DNA from: Pseudobutyrivibrio sp. 49
GTDB lineage: Bacteria; Bacillota; Clostridia; Lachnospirales; Lachnospiraceae
Direction of reading: 5' to 3'
Assembly: GCF_900100545.1 (NCBI RefSeq)
Contig: NZ_FNDP01000009.1
Coordinates: 1 to 64,000, forward strand
DNA length: 64,000 bases
This document shows, piece after piece, positions 34,168-41,452 of the stretch. Numbering within the stretch: the stretch's first letter is position 1; each line of letters begins with the position of its first letter. The position numbers and the translations under genes were made by a program. Under the pieces are notes generated by a model. That model was not told where the DNA came from. It made no database searches and saw only the letters and a list, made by a program, of their open reading frames with translations.

Positions 34168-35715
34168 TTATCCAAGAATTGAAAGTACGCCCTGTGTAGC
34201 CTGGTTAGCCTGAGCAAGCATTGCCTGACCAGCCTGCTGGAGGATGTTATTCTTGCTGTAGTTAACCATCTCTTCTGCCATATCTGTATCACGGATACGA
34301 GATTCAGAAGCATTTGTATTCTCAACTACGTTATCTACGTTAGCGATTGTGTGCTCTAATCTGTTCTGGATAGCACCGAGTGAAGATCTCTGTGCAGATA
34401 CCTTAGCAACAGCGTCAGCGATAGCATCGATAGCGTATGTAGCAGCTTTACCTGTAGCATCAGCTACGTTAAGTCCCTGAATACCAAGTGATGCAGAGCT
34501 CATGTCTGTGATTGTAACGCCAATCTTGTTTGTCATATCAGCGTCAGAACCAACATGAAGGTTGAATGTAAGGTCATTCTGTACTTCAGCTTCGCCCTTT
34601 GTAAGAGTGAATGAAACCTTTGTAGCTGGTGTAGTTGTTGTGCCAATAGTATAATTCTTAACCTGTGAAGGTAACTTAGCATCAACAGTACCAGTTGAAG
34701 TAGTTGCATCTGATACAGTAATATCTTGTGTGCCAAACTTAGCATTTGCAGGATTAATAACCTTATCTGCACCAATTGAAGATGCTGAGCGAAGCTCGTT
34801 AGCTATAAGCTGATAAGCCTTTGCTGCTGTGATAAGTGTTGCGTCCTTCTCATCTACGCCACCCTTATCTGCTGCAGGGCCTGTAGCTGTGTTGAAAAGC
34901 TTAACTGTCTTGCCGTTGTACTCAATTGTTGAGCCCATACTTGCGAATAATCCAAGCTGTGTAGCCTTAACCTCAGATGTATCAGCATTAGTAGTATTAG
35001 CGATTGTGAATGACTTACCATCAATCTTTACTACTTCGCCAACTGATAATGTCTTGATGTTAGTATCAGTAGTCTCATCAGAATCCTGAGCCTTTGTTCC
35101 GAGAACTTTAAGCGCATTCTTAAGCTGATCTGCCTGATTATTTCCTTCTACACCGATTGTGTACTTTGTACCACCGATTGTGTAGGTATCACCCATTGCA
35201 AGAGCATCCATTGTAAATGTAGCCTTTGTTGTGTTCTGGGTAAGAGTTCCTGCAAGACCTGCATCATGAGCTGCAATCTTGATTGTCTTCTTGCCGTAGT
35301 CACCCTTAAGTAAGTAAGTTTCATTGAATTTTGTTGTCTCAGCAACACGATCGATTTCTGTTGTAAGCTGATTAATTTCGTCCTGGATTGAAGAACGATC
35401 AGACTCACTGTTTGTTCCGTTAGCTGCCTGTACTGCCAACTCGTTCATTCTCTGAAGCATTGAGTGAACTTCTGTTAAAGCACCTTCAGCTGTCTGTACA
35501 GCTGATACACCGTCAGATGCGTTTGTAGATGCCTGATCAAGACCTCTGATCTGCTTACGCATTTTCTCAGAAATTGAAAGACCAGCTGCGTCATCTGCTG
35601 CACGGTTAATCTTATAACCAGATGCTAACTTCTCTGTTGACTTTGCCTGCTGTCCGGATGTGATACCGAGCATTCTTGAAGCGTTACTTGCCTGCATGTT
35701 GTGTTGTACTACCAT
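34168..35715 (-). CDS. Flagellin 2
   Basis: A 515-residue paralogue of flagellin 1 with nearly identical N-terminal (residues 1-150) and C-terminal (about 410-515) D0/D1 regions, ending QANQATQGVLSILG. The central domain keeps a shared frame of motifs (YTIGG, KYTIGV, GEVVKIDGKSFTIA, FNLHVGSDADMTNKIGV) but differs in between. The start is fixed by the AAGGAGG site within the conserved hairpin at 35720-35735. Its 728-base upstream region has two sigma-28-type promoters. It has its own terminator at 34061-34084. Confidence 0.95.
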   Translation of the reverse strand: MVVQHNMQASNASRMLGITSGQQAKSTEKLASGYKINRAADDAAGLSISEKMRKQIRGLDQASTNASDGVSAVQTAEGALTEVHSMLQRMNELAVQAANGTNSESDRSSIQDEINQLTTEIDRVAETTKFNETYLLKGDYGKKTIKIAAHDAGLAGTLTQNTTKATFTMDALAMGDTYTIGGTKYTIGVEGNNQADQLKNALKVLGTKAQDSDETTDTNIKTLSVGEVVKIDGKSFTIANTTNADTSEVKATQLGLFASMGSTIEYNGKTVKLFNTATGPAADKGGVDEKDATLITAAKAYQLIANELRSASSIGADKVINPANAKFGTQDITVSDATTSTGTVDAKLPSQVKNYTIGTTTTPATKVSFTLTKGEAEVQNDLTFNLHVGSDADMTNKIGVTITDMSSASLGIQGLNVADATGKAATYAIDAIADAVAKVSAQRSSLGAIQNRLEHTIANVDNVVENTNASESRIRDTDMAEEMVNYSKNNILQQAGQAMLAQANQATQGVLSILG

Positions 35716-35719
35716 AAAT

Positions 35720-35735
35720 TCTACCTCCTTGTAGA
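35720..35735 (-). promoter_or_regulatory. Hairpin around the flagellin 2 ribosome site, candidate CsrA target
   Basis: Same 16-base TCTAC-AAGGAG-GTAGA hairpin as the other flagellins, with GGAATCCAGGAAGTA just upstream providing further GGA motifs. A further hairpin GATGTGC-TAT-GCACAT lies at 35761-35776. Confidence 0.55.
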
Positions 35736-35805
35736 TACTTCCTGGATTCCTTTCCCGGAAGATGTGCTATGCACATATTGTTAACAAATTACATTTATAT
35801 CCAAA

Positions 35806-35828
35806 ACAGTACTCGCGCGGCATACTGT
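35806..35828 (-). promoter_or_regulatory. Conserved 23-nt leader element, copy upstream of flagellin 2
   Basis: In the transcript ACAGTA and TACTGT pair around an 11-nt loop with CCGC and CGAG. The same element, with two changes in the loop, lies upstream of flagellin 3 at 38073-38095. Confidence 0.55.
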
Positions 35829-36023
35829 TTATGAATATCGAAACAATATCTAGTATAGTTAGTACAAGTTTTTCAAGTTGCATATTTAGTTGTAAAGCGA
35901 GATTGGAAAATAAATTTGATTACTTTCGATCCATAACATCCATGTCCTGTTTCGAATTCATTTGAAATTGGATTATTATTTTTCGAAGGTAAAGAATTCC
36001 TTTTCTTTCACCTTACATATGCT

Positions 36024-36050
36024 TTATCGGAAGATTGGTTTTATTACTTA
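36024..36050 (-). promoter_or_regulatory. Sigma-28-type promoter, flagellin 2 proximal
   Basis: TAAG (36050-36047), 15 bases, TCCGATAA (36031-36024) on the minus strand, about 310 bases before flagellin 2. Confidence 0.8.
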
Positions 36051-36135
36051 ACCCCTTTTAGAAATTTTTTTAATCTTTTTTATTTCTATTCTAAATCGGG
36101 TTAGTTTTAAGCCATTTCTCTTCCGTACACCTTAT

Positions 36136-36161
36136 ATATCGGAGACAGTGTTATAAACTTA
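36136..36161 (-). promoter_or_regulatory. Sigma-28-type promoter, flagellin 2 distal
   Basis: TAAG (36161-36158), 14 bases, TCCGATAT (36143-36136) on the minus strand. It is the same arrangement as the promoter at 55561-55586. Confidence 0.65.
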
Positions 36162-36203
36162 ACCCCTATTTTAAAAATTTCTAAAAAAATATTTATTTTA
36201 ATA

Positions 36204-36345
36204 GAGTTTGCTTTGCAAACTCCAGCAGTGCGAGGCGGCAATTGCTGAAAGCAATTATATTCCTCTGCCGCCGAGACACATCTTACATGCGAAGCATGTT
36301 TTCTAATTAATAGGAGATTTCTTTGAAATTTCCTATTAATTAGAA
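36204..36345. repeat. Intergenic element made of four consecutive hairpins
   Basis: Arms seen: 36204-36211 with 36215-36222 (8 bp); 36234-36240 with 36266-36272 enclosing 36241-36246 with 36250-36255; 36285-36290 with 36294-36299; and 36301-36321 with 36325-36345 (21 bp, one mismatch). All innermost loops are three bases. The compact chain suggests a non-coding repetitive element or an RNA of unknown role. It may also insulate flagellin 3 from flagellin 2. Confidence 0.6.
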
Positions 36346-36348
36346 AAA

Positions 36349-36376
36349 GGGGCCTCTTCCAAATGGAAGAAGCCCC
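36349..36376 (-). terminator. Terminator after flagellin 3
   Basis: A 12-bp stem (36349-36360 with 36365-36376), completed by a G-U pair in minus-strand RNA, followed by TTTTTC. Confidence 0.88.
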
Positions 36377-36443
36377 TGTAATTATGCTTTATTATCTAGT
36401 CGCACGATATAATTGGTTAATAGTTACCCAAGATTAACTTTCA

Positions 36444-37940
36444 TTACCCTAAGATAGAAAGTACTCCCTGTGTAGACTGGTTAGCCTGTGCAAGCATTGC
36501 CTGACCTGCCTGTGTAAGAATATTATTCTTGCTGTAGTTAACCATTTCTTCAGCCATATCTGTATCACGGATACGTGACTCAGAAGCGTTAGTGTTCTCA
36601 ACTACGTTATCAACGTTAGCGATTGTATGCTCAAGTCTGTTCTGGATAGCACCAAGAGAAGATCTCTGTGCAGATACCTTAGAAACAGCATCAGCGATTG
36701 CATCGATAGCGTATGTAGCAGCCTTACCTGTAGCATCAGCTACATTAACACCCTTAATACCAAGAGCTGCTGAATCCATAGCACTAATTGTAACACCAAT
36801 CTTATTTGTCATATCAGCATCAGAACCAACATGAAGGTTGAATGTAAGGTCTTCCTGAACAGTTGTTTCGCCCTTCTTAAGTGAGAATTCTACCTTTGTA
36901 GGTGTAGCATTTGCACCTGTTGGTCTAACCTCTGATGGTTTCTTTCCATTTACATCTGTACCTGAAATTGATGTTGCTGCTGTACCTGAGCCAAACTTAA
37001 ACTTAAGATCAGATACTTGTGTCGTAGCTCCAATGTTAGAAGCTGCCTTGAATTCGTTCTGAATAAGTGTATAAGCCTGCTTTGCAGAAATAAGCTGAGA
37101 ATCATTATCATCTGTATCAGGATCTGCTCCTGCGTTAGTATGTTTGCTGAAAAGCTTAACTGTCTTACCATTGTACTCAATCTCAGAACCCTTACCAGCA
37201 AATAATCCAAGATCAGAGCCCTTTACCTCAGAAGTATCTGCATTTGTCTTCTGTGTATTAATTGTAAATGACTTTCCATCAATCTTAATTACTTCACCAT
37301 CCTTTAAACCGCCTGAAGATGTACCAAGTACATCCAAAGCATTAGCAAGCTGAGTATCAGCGTCAGCCCCTGAAACACCAATAGTGTACTTTGTTCCACC
37401 GATTGTTACTGAATCGCCCATAGCAAGAGCATTCATTGTAAGAGTTGCTCTCTCTGTGTTCTGAGTAAGTGTTCCAGCAAGACCTGCATCATGAGCTGCA
37501 ATCTTGATTGTCTTTGTTCCGTAGTCACCCTTTAATAAGTAAGACTCGTTGAACTTTGTTGTCTCAGCAACACGATCGATTTCAGTTGTAAGCTGATTAA
37601 TTTCATCCTGGATAGAAGAACGATCTGACTCACTGTTTGTTCCGTTTGAAGCCTGAACTGCAAGCTCATTCATTCTCTGAAGCATTGAATGAACTTCTGT
37701 AAGAGCACCTTCAGCTGTCTGCACTGCAGATACACCATCCTGTGCATTTGTAGACGCCTGAGAAAGCCCTCTAATCTGCTTGCGCATCTTTTCAGAAATT
37801 GAAAGACCAGCTGCATCATCAGCTGCACGGTTAATCTTATAACCAGATGCTAACTTCTCTGTTGACTTTGCCTGACTACTTGCTGTGATACCAAGCATTC
37901 TTGAAGCATTTGACGCCTGCATATTGTGTTGTACTACCAT
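36444..37940 (-). CDS. Flagellin 3
   Basis: A 498-residue paralogue of the two other flagellins, with the same D0/D1 ends (MVVQHNMQASNASRMLG at the start, QANQSTQGVLSILG at the end) and a divergent central domain. It differs in the loop LSQASTNAQDG, where the others have LDQASTNASDG. The ATG follows the same AAGGAGG hairpin. Unlike the other two, no sigma-28-type promoter is visible in its 400-base upstream region, which suggests different control; a weak TATTAT box near 38155 might be a sigma-A -10. It has its own terminator. Confidence 0.95.
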   Translation of the reverse strand: MVVQHNMQASNASRMLGITASSQAKSTEKLASGYKINRAADDAAGLSISEKMRKQIRGLSQASTNAQDGVSAVQTAEGALTEVHSMLQRMNELAVQASNGTNSESDRSSIQDEINQLTTEIDRVAETTKFNESYLLKGDYGTKTIKIAAHDAGLAGTLTQNTERATLTMNALAMGDSVTIGGTKYTIGVSGADADTQLANALDVLGTSSGGLKDGEVIKIDGKSFTINTQKTNADTSEVKGSDLGLFAGKGSEIEYNGKTVKLFSKHTNAGADPDTDDNDSQLISAKQAYTLIQNEFKAASNIGATTQVSDLKFKFGSGTAATSISGTDVNGKKPSEVRPTGANATPTKVEFSLKKGETTVQEDLTFNLHVGSDADMTNKIGVTISAMDSAALGIKGVNVADATGKAATYAIDAIADAVSKVSAQRSSLGAIQNRLEHTIANVDNVVENTNASESRIRDTDMAEEMVNYSKNNILTQAGQAMLAQANQSTQGVLSILG

Positions 37941-37944
37941 AATC

Positions 37945-37960
37945 TCTACCTCCTTGTAGA
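37945..37960 (-). promoter_or_regulatory. Hairpin around the flagellin 3 ribosome site, candidate CsrA target
   Basis: Identical to the hairpins at 33775-33790 and 35720-35735 (TCTAC and GTAGA stem, AAGGAG loop). A GGACAGGTA motif lies directly upstream. Confidence 0.55.
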
Positions 37961-38072
37961 TACCTGTCCGAGAATCCTTTCCCGGTTGATGTGCCTAGCA
38001 CATCAGTTAATAACCTCACATTAACACCCAAATCCGAATCTCCAAAAAGACTTGAATGTTAATACCTAACCA

Positions 38073-38095
38073 ACAGTACTCGTGCGGTATACTGT
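38073..38095 (-). promoter_or_regulatory. Conserved 23-nt leader element, copy upstream of flagellin 3
   Basis: Same ACAGTA/TACTGT stem and CCGC-CGAG loop as at 35806-35828, 133 bases before the flagellin 3 ATG. Both stem arms are identical in the two copies while the loop differs at two positions. Confidence 0.55.
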
Positions 38096-38299
38096 CTTTG
38101 CTTTTGCGTTATAAAATTTTAACGCACAGAAATCTCTCCTCGTTTCTGTAACCTTATAATAGCACCTTTTTTTGAAATTAACAGACTTTTCACTAATTGT
38201 TCATAAATTGCCTGTTAACTTTCATTCAAAAATAACGACAAGATCAGGTTTTGTTATATTTAATTTACCATATTCATTTATTTTGTTGTTATATAATAC

Positions 38300-38326
38300 A
38301 AAGAGCCTCCAAAATGGACGCTCTTT
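38300..38326 (-). terminator. Terminator after the AAA+ ATPase gene
   Basis: 12-bp stem with one mismatch (38300-38311 with 38315-38326), followed on the minus strand by T-rich sequence. Confidence 0.75.
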
Positions 38327-38340
38327 TCTAAATATTATAT

Positions 38341-39381
38341 TTATGGATATAACTCAACAACTTCTGCAAATCTAGGCAAAGAAAGTTCAACCAATCCTCT
38401 GCCTGCCACAGATATAACTCCTTTTTTTAGCAGACGCTCTTTATATCTAGGGAAGCTGGTGTTTGAAATTTGAAGCACATCACATATGTCTGAAACTGAT
38501 GCAACCTTTGAACCAATTGCTCTTATAAGATCTCGATCTTTCTCTGACAAGCCTTCCCATATCTTTTTGTAAACAAAATCATCTAACAAATCATCTAGCT
38601 TAGATAAAATCTCGTCCCATTCCAAGCTATCATTATACTCATAATATAGCATTCCTAATGCCTGAAATGCGAAAGCATACCCTTTAGTAACAATAGCCAT
38701 CTTATGAGCATCCTCTATTTCAAGATTGAAAATTGATTTATATTGCTTGGTAATCTGTGGTATGCTCAGCGGTTCCATGTTTATTTTAGGAGTTCTAAGC
38801 AAAAATGTTAATGCAGGGTCATTCTGAATTGCATAAATATTTTCATATAAACCTGTCATCAATAGGAAAATCTGGTAGTCCTTTCTCAGGTATATCTGAA
38901 ACTGGCTTGCAAAATGTCTCATATTCTCTGTAGGCATAGCCTCATCTATTGTAATAAGAACTTTCTTATTCTTCTTTTTCAATGATGCCAGTATGCTATC
39001 TATAATACCTACATTATCCTGTGTCTGCCCTATTCCATTTAGTCCTATACTAATACCACCGGCAGAAACACTAAATCCATTCTTAAACAAATTGGGGATT
39101 TTCCTACATTCATCACTTAATCTCTGTGCAAAATCCTCAACCAAGTCCTGAGTAGAATTAAGATCTACAACAACCCATTCTGTCTTCTCAGAAAGAATAT
39201 TAGCAATAGTAGTCATAAGCACAGTCTTACCACTACCTCTAACACCTTCTATCAAATAGGCATTACTAATAGGATTGTCTGCCTCGAATGTGCTAATGAT
39301 TGTATCAGTATTCTCATATCTAGAAATATATTCACCTGGCTGCTTTCCAAAGGTAAGTGTAAATGGGTTATCCTTCTTCAT
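38341..39381 (-). CDS. AAA+ ATPase with C-terminal winged helix (Orc/Cdc6- or AAA_16-like)
   Basis: A 346-residue protein. Walker A is EGVRGSGKT near residues 45-53, Walker B KVLITIDEA near 143-151, and an LLMTGLYENIY sensor-1-like segment is near 180. The C-terminal about 80 residues contain a helix-turn-helix (VSDICDVLQISNTSFPRYK) with a wing ending VELSLPRFAEVV. This ATPase plus winged-helix layout resembles AAA_16/Orc1-like proteins of mobile or chromosomal loci with unknown function. The ATG at 39381 follows GGAGGG. Upstream is a striking iteron array that could be its binding site. Stand-alone gene with its own terminator. Confidence 0.8.
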   Translation of the reverse strand: MKKDNPFTLTFGKQPGEYISRYENTDTIISTFEADNPISNAYLIEGVRGSGKTVLMTTIANILSEKTEWVVVDLNSTQDLVEDFAQRLSDECRKIPNLFKNGFSVSAGGISIGLNGIGQTQDNVGIIDSILASLKKKNKKVLITIDEAMPTENMRHFASQFQIYLRKDYQIFLLMTGLYENIYAIQNDPALTFLLRTPKINMEPLSIPQITKQYKSIFNLEIEDAHKMAIVTKGYAFAFQALGMLYYEYNDSLEWDEILSKLDDLLDDFVYKKIWEGLSEKDRDLIRAIGSKVASVSDICDVLQISNTSFPRYKERLLKKGVISVAGRGLVELSLPRFAEVVELYP

Positions 39382-39420
39382 AGTTCCCTCCAAACTCCAA
39401 TTCTATTGATATGCATATTA

Positions 39421-39536
39421 TATCATAAATTATCATAATACGCATATTTTATCATAATCTATCATAAAACTGCCAATTTTTGATAATATTATCATAATCA
39501 ATCATAATTCGCATTTTTTATCATAATTCATCATAA
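39421..39536. repeat. Iteron-like array of eight ATCATAA repeats
   Basis: Copies start at 39422, 39432, 39451, 39461, 39491, 39501, 39520 and 39530. Pairs are 10 bases apart, and two blocks of four copies with offsets 0, 10, 29 and 39 are separated by 69 bases, so the block itself is a 48-bp direct repeat with few changes (both contain CGCAT). It lies just upstream of the AAA+ ATPase gene and directly after the znuB terminator. Regular 10-base spacing places sites on one face of the helix. Likely roles: operator for the ATPase gene or a loading/partition-type site. Confidence 0.8.
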
Positions 39537-39560
39537 AAGGCTTCCACATTGGGAAGCCTT
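39537..39560 (-). terminator. Terminator after znuB
   Basis: 9-bp perfect stem (39537-39545 with 39552-39560), starting four bases after the znuB stop, with TTTTATG following on the minus strand. Confidence 0.85.
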
Positions 39561-39564
39561 CCTT

Positions 39565-40374
39565 TTAACGGTCTTTGCCGTATATATATGTCGCAAAGTA
39601 AATAACACTTGCTATGATTACAATCATTGGGCCTGTGGCCATATCTGTGAAGTAGGATACAAAAAGTCCTGCCACGCCAGAGAAAATACTGAATATCATA
39701 GAGAAGTAGGTATACTCTCTAAAATTCTCAGAGATATTTCTGCTGCTGGCTGCTGGAAGGATAAGCAATGCATTAATAAGAAGGATTCCAACCCACTTAA
39801 TGCTAAGCATTACTAGAAGTGCTATAAGTACCGCAAAAGCATCTTCCATTACTCGCACCTGCATGCTTCGGCTCTTTGCCAAAGTGGCATGGATACTGAT
39901 AGCTGTCAGTCTGTTGATACTTACACACCAGAAAATAAGGATTACAGCGAACAATACTATAAGCTGAATAATCTCTGTAACGGTGATTGATAATATATCA
40001 CCTACAAGTATTGCTGAGTAGTTGCTAAAACTGCCGCCTCTTGAAAGGATTGCAAGACCAAGGGCTGTGGCACAGCTTGCAAAAACAGAGATAAGTGTAT
40101 CTGATGAGCTGAGCCCCTTTCTACTTATATAATTAAGAAGAAGTGCGAAGCAAACACCAAAGATAATCATGGACACTGTGGTGTTGGCTATGCCCATGAT
40201 GACACCTGCTGCGATACCAGTAAGTGCTGAATGTCCAAGTGCATCACTGAAATATGCCATTCGTTTTTGAACAATCATGGTACCTACCATTCCAAACAAT
40301 GGAGAAATAAGCAGGATAGCTATTGTAGCTCTAATCATGAAGGCGTAGCTAAACATTTCGTTAAACATTTGCAT
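39565..40374 (-). CDS. znuB: Zinc/manganese ABC transporter permease
   Basis: A 269-residue ABC-3 family permease with about seven to eight membrane helices. The family markers are an N-terminal LISPLFGMVGTMIVQKRMAY and FSDALGHSALTGIAAGV near 38-54. It forms the channel of a high-affinity zinc or manganese importer with the adjacent ATPase and the substrate-binding protein at 41453-42448. It overlaps the ATPase gene by 14 bases, showing translational coupling. Confidence 0.95.
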   Translation of the reverse strand: MQMFNEMFSYAFMIRATIAILLISPLFGMVGTMIVQKRMAYFSDALGHSALTGIAAGVIMGIANTTVSMIIFGVCFALLLNYISRKGLSSSDTLISVFASCATALGLAILSRGGSFSNYSAILVGDILSITVTEIIQLIVLFAVILIFWCVSINRLTAISIHATLAKSRSMQVRVMEDAFAVLIALLVMLSIKWVGILLINALLILPAASSRNISENFREYTYFSMIFSIFSGVAGLFVSYFTDMATGPMIVIIASVIYFATYIYGKDR

Positions 40375-41122
40375 TCACCTCCACTTCTCCTGTTGCTCCC
40401 TTGCCAAATACATTCTTGAATGCGTCTGTCTCGTACACAAGCTTTGGACGGCCTGCTGCTGCCACTGTCTTATCTATAAGGATGACATTGTCTGCATACT
40501 TATATACATAATCAAGGTCATGACTTACAAGGATAATTGCAAGATCATGTGTCTCCTTCAGATATTTCATCTTTTCATAGAAGGCATTCATACCATTCTT
40601 ATCGATACCTGAAACTGGTTCATCTAATAATAGAAGGTTTGGGGTATCATGCACTGCCATAGCAAGAAGCACTCTCTGTAGCTGTCCACCTGAAAGTGTA
40701 CCTACTGGCTGGTCAATAAGCTCGGCCACATCAAACTCTGCTAAGGCTTCACGGACATGCTCATGCTCTTTCTTGCTATTAAGAAGAATTGGGAGTTTGC
40801 CTGTGAAGGATTGGAATAAATCATACACTGAAAGTGGTGTGCTTCTATCTATATTAACAGTCTGAGGCACATAGCCAATCTTAAGACTTGGCATGTTATT
40901 ATTCATTTTATTCTTAAACTGGATTTCACCTGTATATGGCACCTCACCTAGGATGGCACGCACCAAAGTAGACTTACCTGCACCATTACGGCCTACCACA
41001 GCAGTCATCTGACCACAGTGCACATGTAGATTAATATTCTCCAGTACCTGCTGGTCTCCGAAGGCTACGCCTAAATTATTGAATTTAATACAGTGGAATC
41101 CACATGGGATAATTTTTTTCAT
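40361..41122 (-). CDS. znuC: Zinc/manganese ABC transporter ATP-binding protein
   Basis: A 253-residue ABC ATPase. Walker A is GRNGAGKST, the signature is LSGGQLQRVLLAMA and Walker B LLLLDEP, followed by the switch His in VSHDLDYV. The ATG at 41122 follows AAGGAG ten bases upstream; the longer frame is not needed. Partner of the downstream permease. The expected neighbour znuA lies upstream but is separated by a toxin-like unit in the other direction, so znuCB needs readthrough or a promoter in 41123-41170. Confidence 0.95.
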   Translation of the reverse strand: MKKIIPCGFHCIKFNNLGVAFGDQQVLENINLHVHCGQMTAVVGRNGAGKSTLVRAILGEVPYTGEIQFKNKMNNNMPSLKIGYVPQTVNIDRSTPLSVYDLFQSFTGKLPILLNSKKEHEHVREALAEFDVAELIDQPVGTLSGGQLQRVLLAMAVHDTPNLLLLDEPVSGIDKNGMNAFYEKMKYLKETHDLAIILVSHDLDYVYKYADNVILIDKTVAAAGRPKLVYETDAFKNVFGKGATGEVEVNANV

Positions 41123-41171
41123 GTCATAAATACTCCTTGACACCAAAACATGCATTCGATATTATGGTTTG

Positions 41172-41202
41172 GTGCTACGATTTACGGTAGGCGGTTAGCC
41201 CT
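41172..41202 (+). repeat. Left inverted repeat of the toxin unit
   Basis: GTGCTAC...GGTTAGCCCT (41172-41202) is matched by the reverse complement AGGGCTAACC...GTAGCAC at 41390-41414. The two arms could pair in RNA from either strand, or be the ends of a mobile unit. No target duplication is obvious. Confidence 0.6.
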
Positions 41203-41246
41203 CACCAGAGGGTTCTTCCCTCTGAGTATAAAGGAGGGTGATGCCA

Positions 41247-41339
41247 ATGGTCTCATATAGTGATTTATTCATGTTTGTAGACATGTTAGTATCTGTCATA
41301 ACACTAATTCTTGTAATTAGTACTAAGACAAAGAAATAG
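41247..41339 (+). CDS. Putative holin-like toxin peptide (type I toxin-antitoxin-like)
   Basis: A 30-residue hydrophobic peptide, start MVSYSDLFMFVDMLVSVITL, ending STKTKK. This is the pattern of the putative holin-like toxin family common in Clostridia: a short acidic/aromatic N-terminus, one membrane helix and a basic tail. AGGAGG lies nine bases before this ATG; another ATG two codons earlier is too close to it. A CAGAGGG/CCCTCTG hairpin directly upstream of the ribosome site and long flanking inverted repeats could block translation. A GC-rich terminator (AGCCGC/GCGGCT) follows. Antisense regulatory RNA is expected by analogy but not seen directly. Confidence 0.7.
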   Translation: MVSYSDLFMFVDMLVSVITLILVISTKTKK

Positions 41340-41375
41340 CCGCCCTGTCCTGAGAAAACAAGCGGCTATTTTTTA
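41338..41375 (+). terminator. Terminator after the toxin reading frame
   Basis: AGCCGC (41338-41343) pairs with GCGGCT (41362-41367), followed by ATTTTTT. The hairpin begins inside the toxin stop codon. Confidence 0.75.
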
Positions 41376-41389
41376 GTAACTGTTTCATT

Positions 41390-41414
41390 AGGGCTAACCG
41401 TCTATCGGTAGCAC
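41390..41414 (-). repeat. Right inverted repeat of the toxin unit
   Basis: Reverse complement partner of the repeat at 41172-41202; the outer GTGCTAC/GTAGCAC and inner GGTTAGCCCT/AGGGCTAACC blocks match exactly, with a different number of bases between them. Confidence 0.6.
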
Positions 41415-41452
41415 TTTTTACATATAAATATTAACATCTACACTCTTAGCCG

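Larger units (their letters stand above)
35716..36443 (-). other. Spacer between flagellin 2 and flagellin 3
   Basis: No gene is seen in 728 bases. From left to right it holds the flagellin 2 leader with two hairpins and a conserved 23-nt element (35806-35828), two sigma-28-type promoters (36024-36050 and 36136-36161), a multi-hairpin element (36204-36345), and the flagellin 3 terminator. Confidence 0.8.
37941..38340 (-). other. Spacer between flagellin 3 and the ATPase gene
   Basis: No gene is seen in 400 bases. It contains the flagellin 3 leader with the ribosome-site hairpin (37945-37960), hairpin GATGTGC-CTA-GCACATC (37988-38004), the 23-nt element (38073-38095), a TGCGTTA/TAACGCA hairpin (38105-38126), and the ATPase terminator (38300-38326). 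Confidence 0.75.
41123..41452. other. 330-base spacer inside the znu locus holding a toxin unit
   Basis: It contains only the inverted-repeat-bounded unit 41171-41414 with a 30-residue plus-strand reading frame, plus short flanking sequence. No other gene is seen. The unit separates znuA from znuCB. Confidence 0.75.

Noticed and set aside
37941-38340. A sigma-28-type promoter for flagellin 3.
   Set aside because: I looked for CCGATA with an upstream TAA(A/G) at 14-15 bases on the minus strand and found none in this spacer.
39481-39494. TGATAATATTATCA as a Fur box for the znu operon.
   Set aside because: It lies downstream of znuB and within the iteron region ahead of the ATPase gene, not before znuA; its arms are part of the same ATCATAA repeat family.
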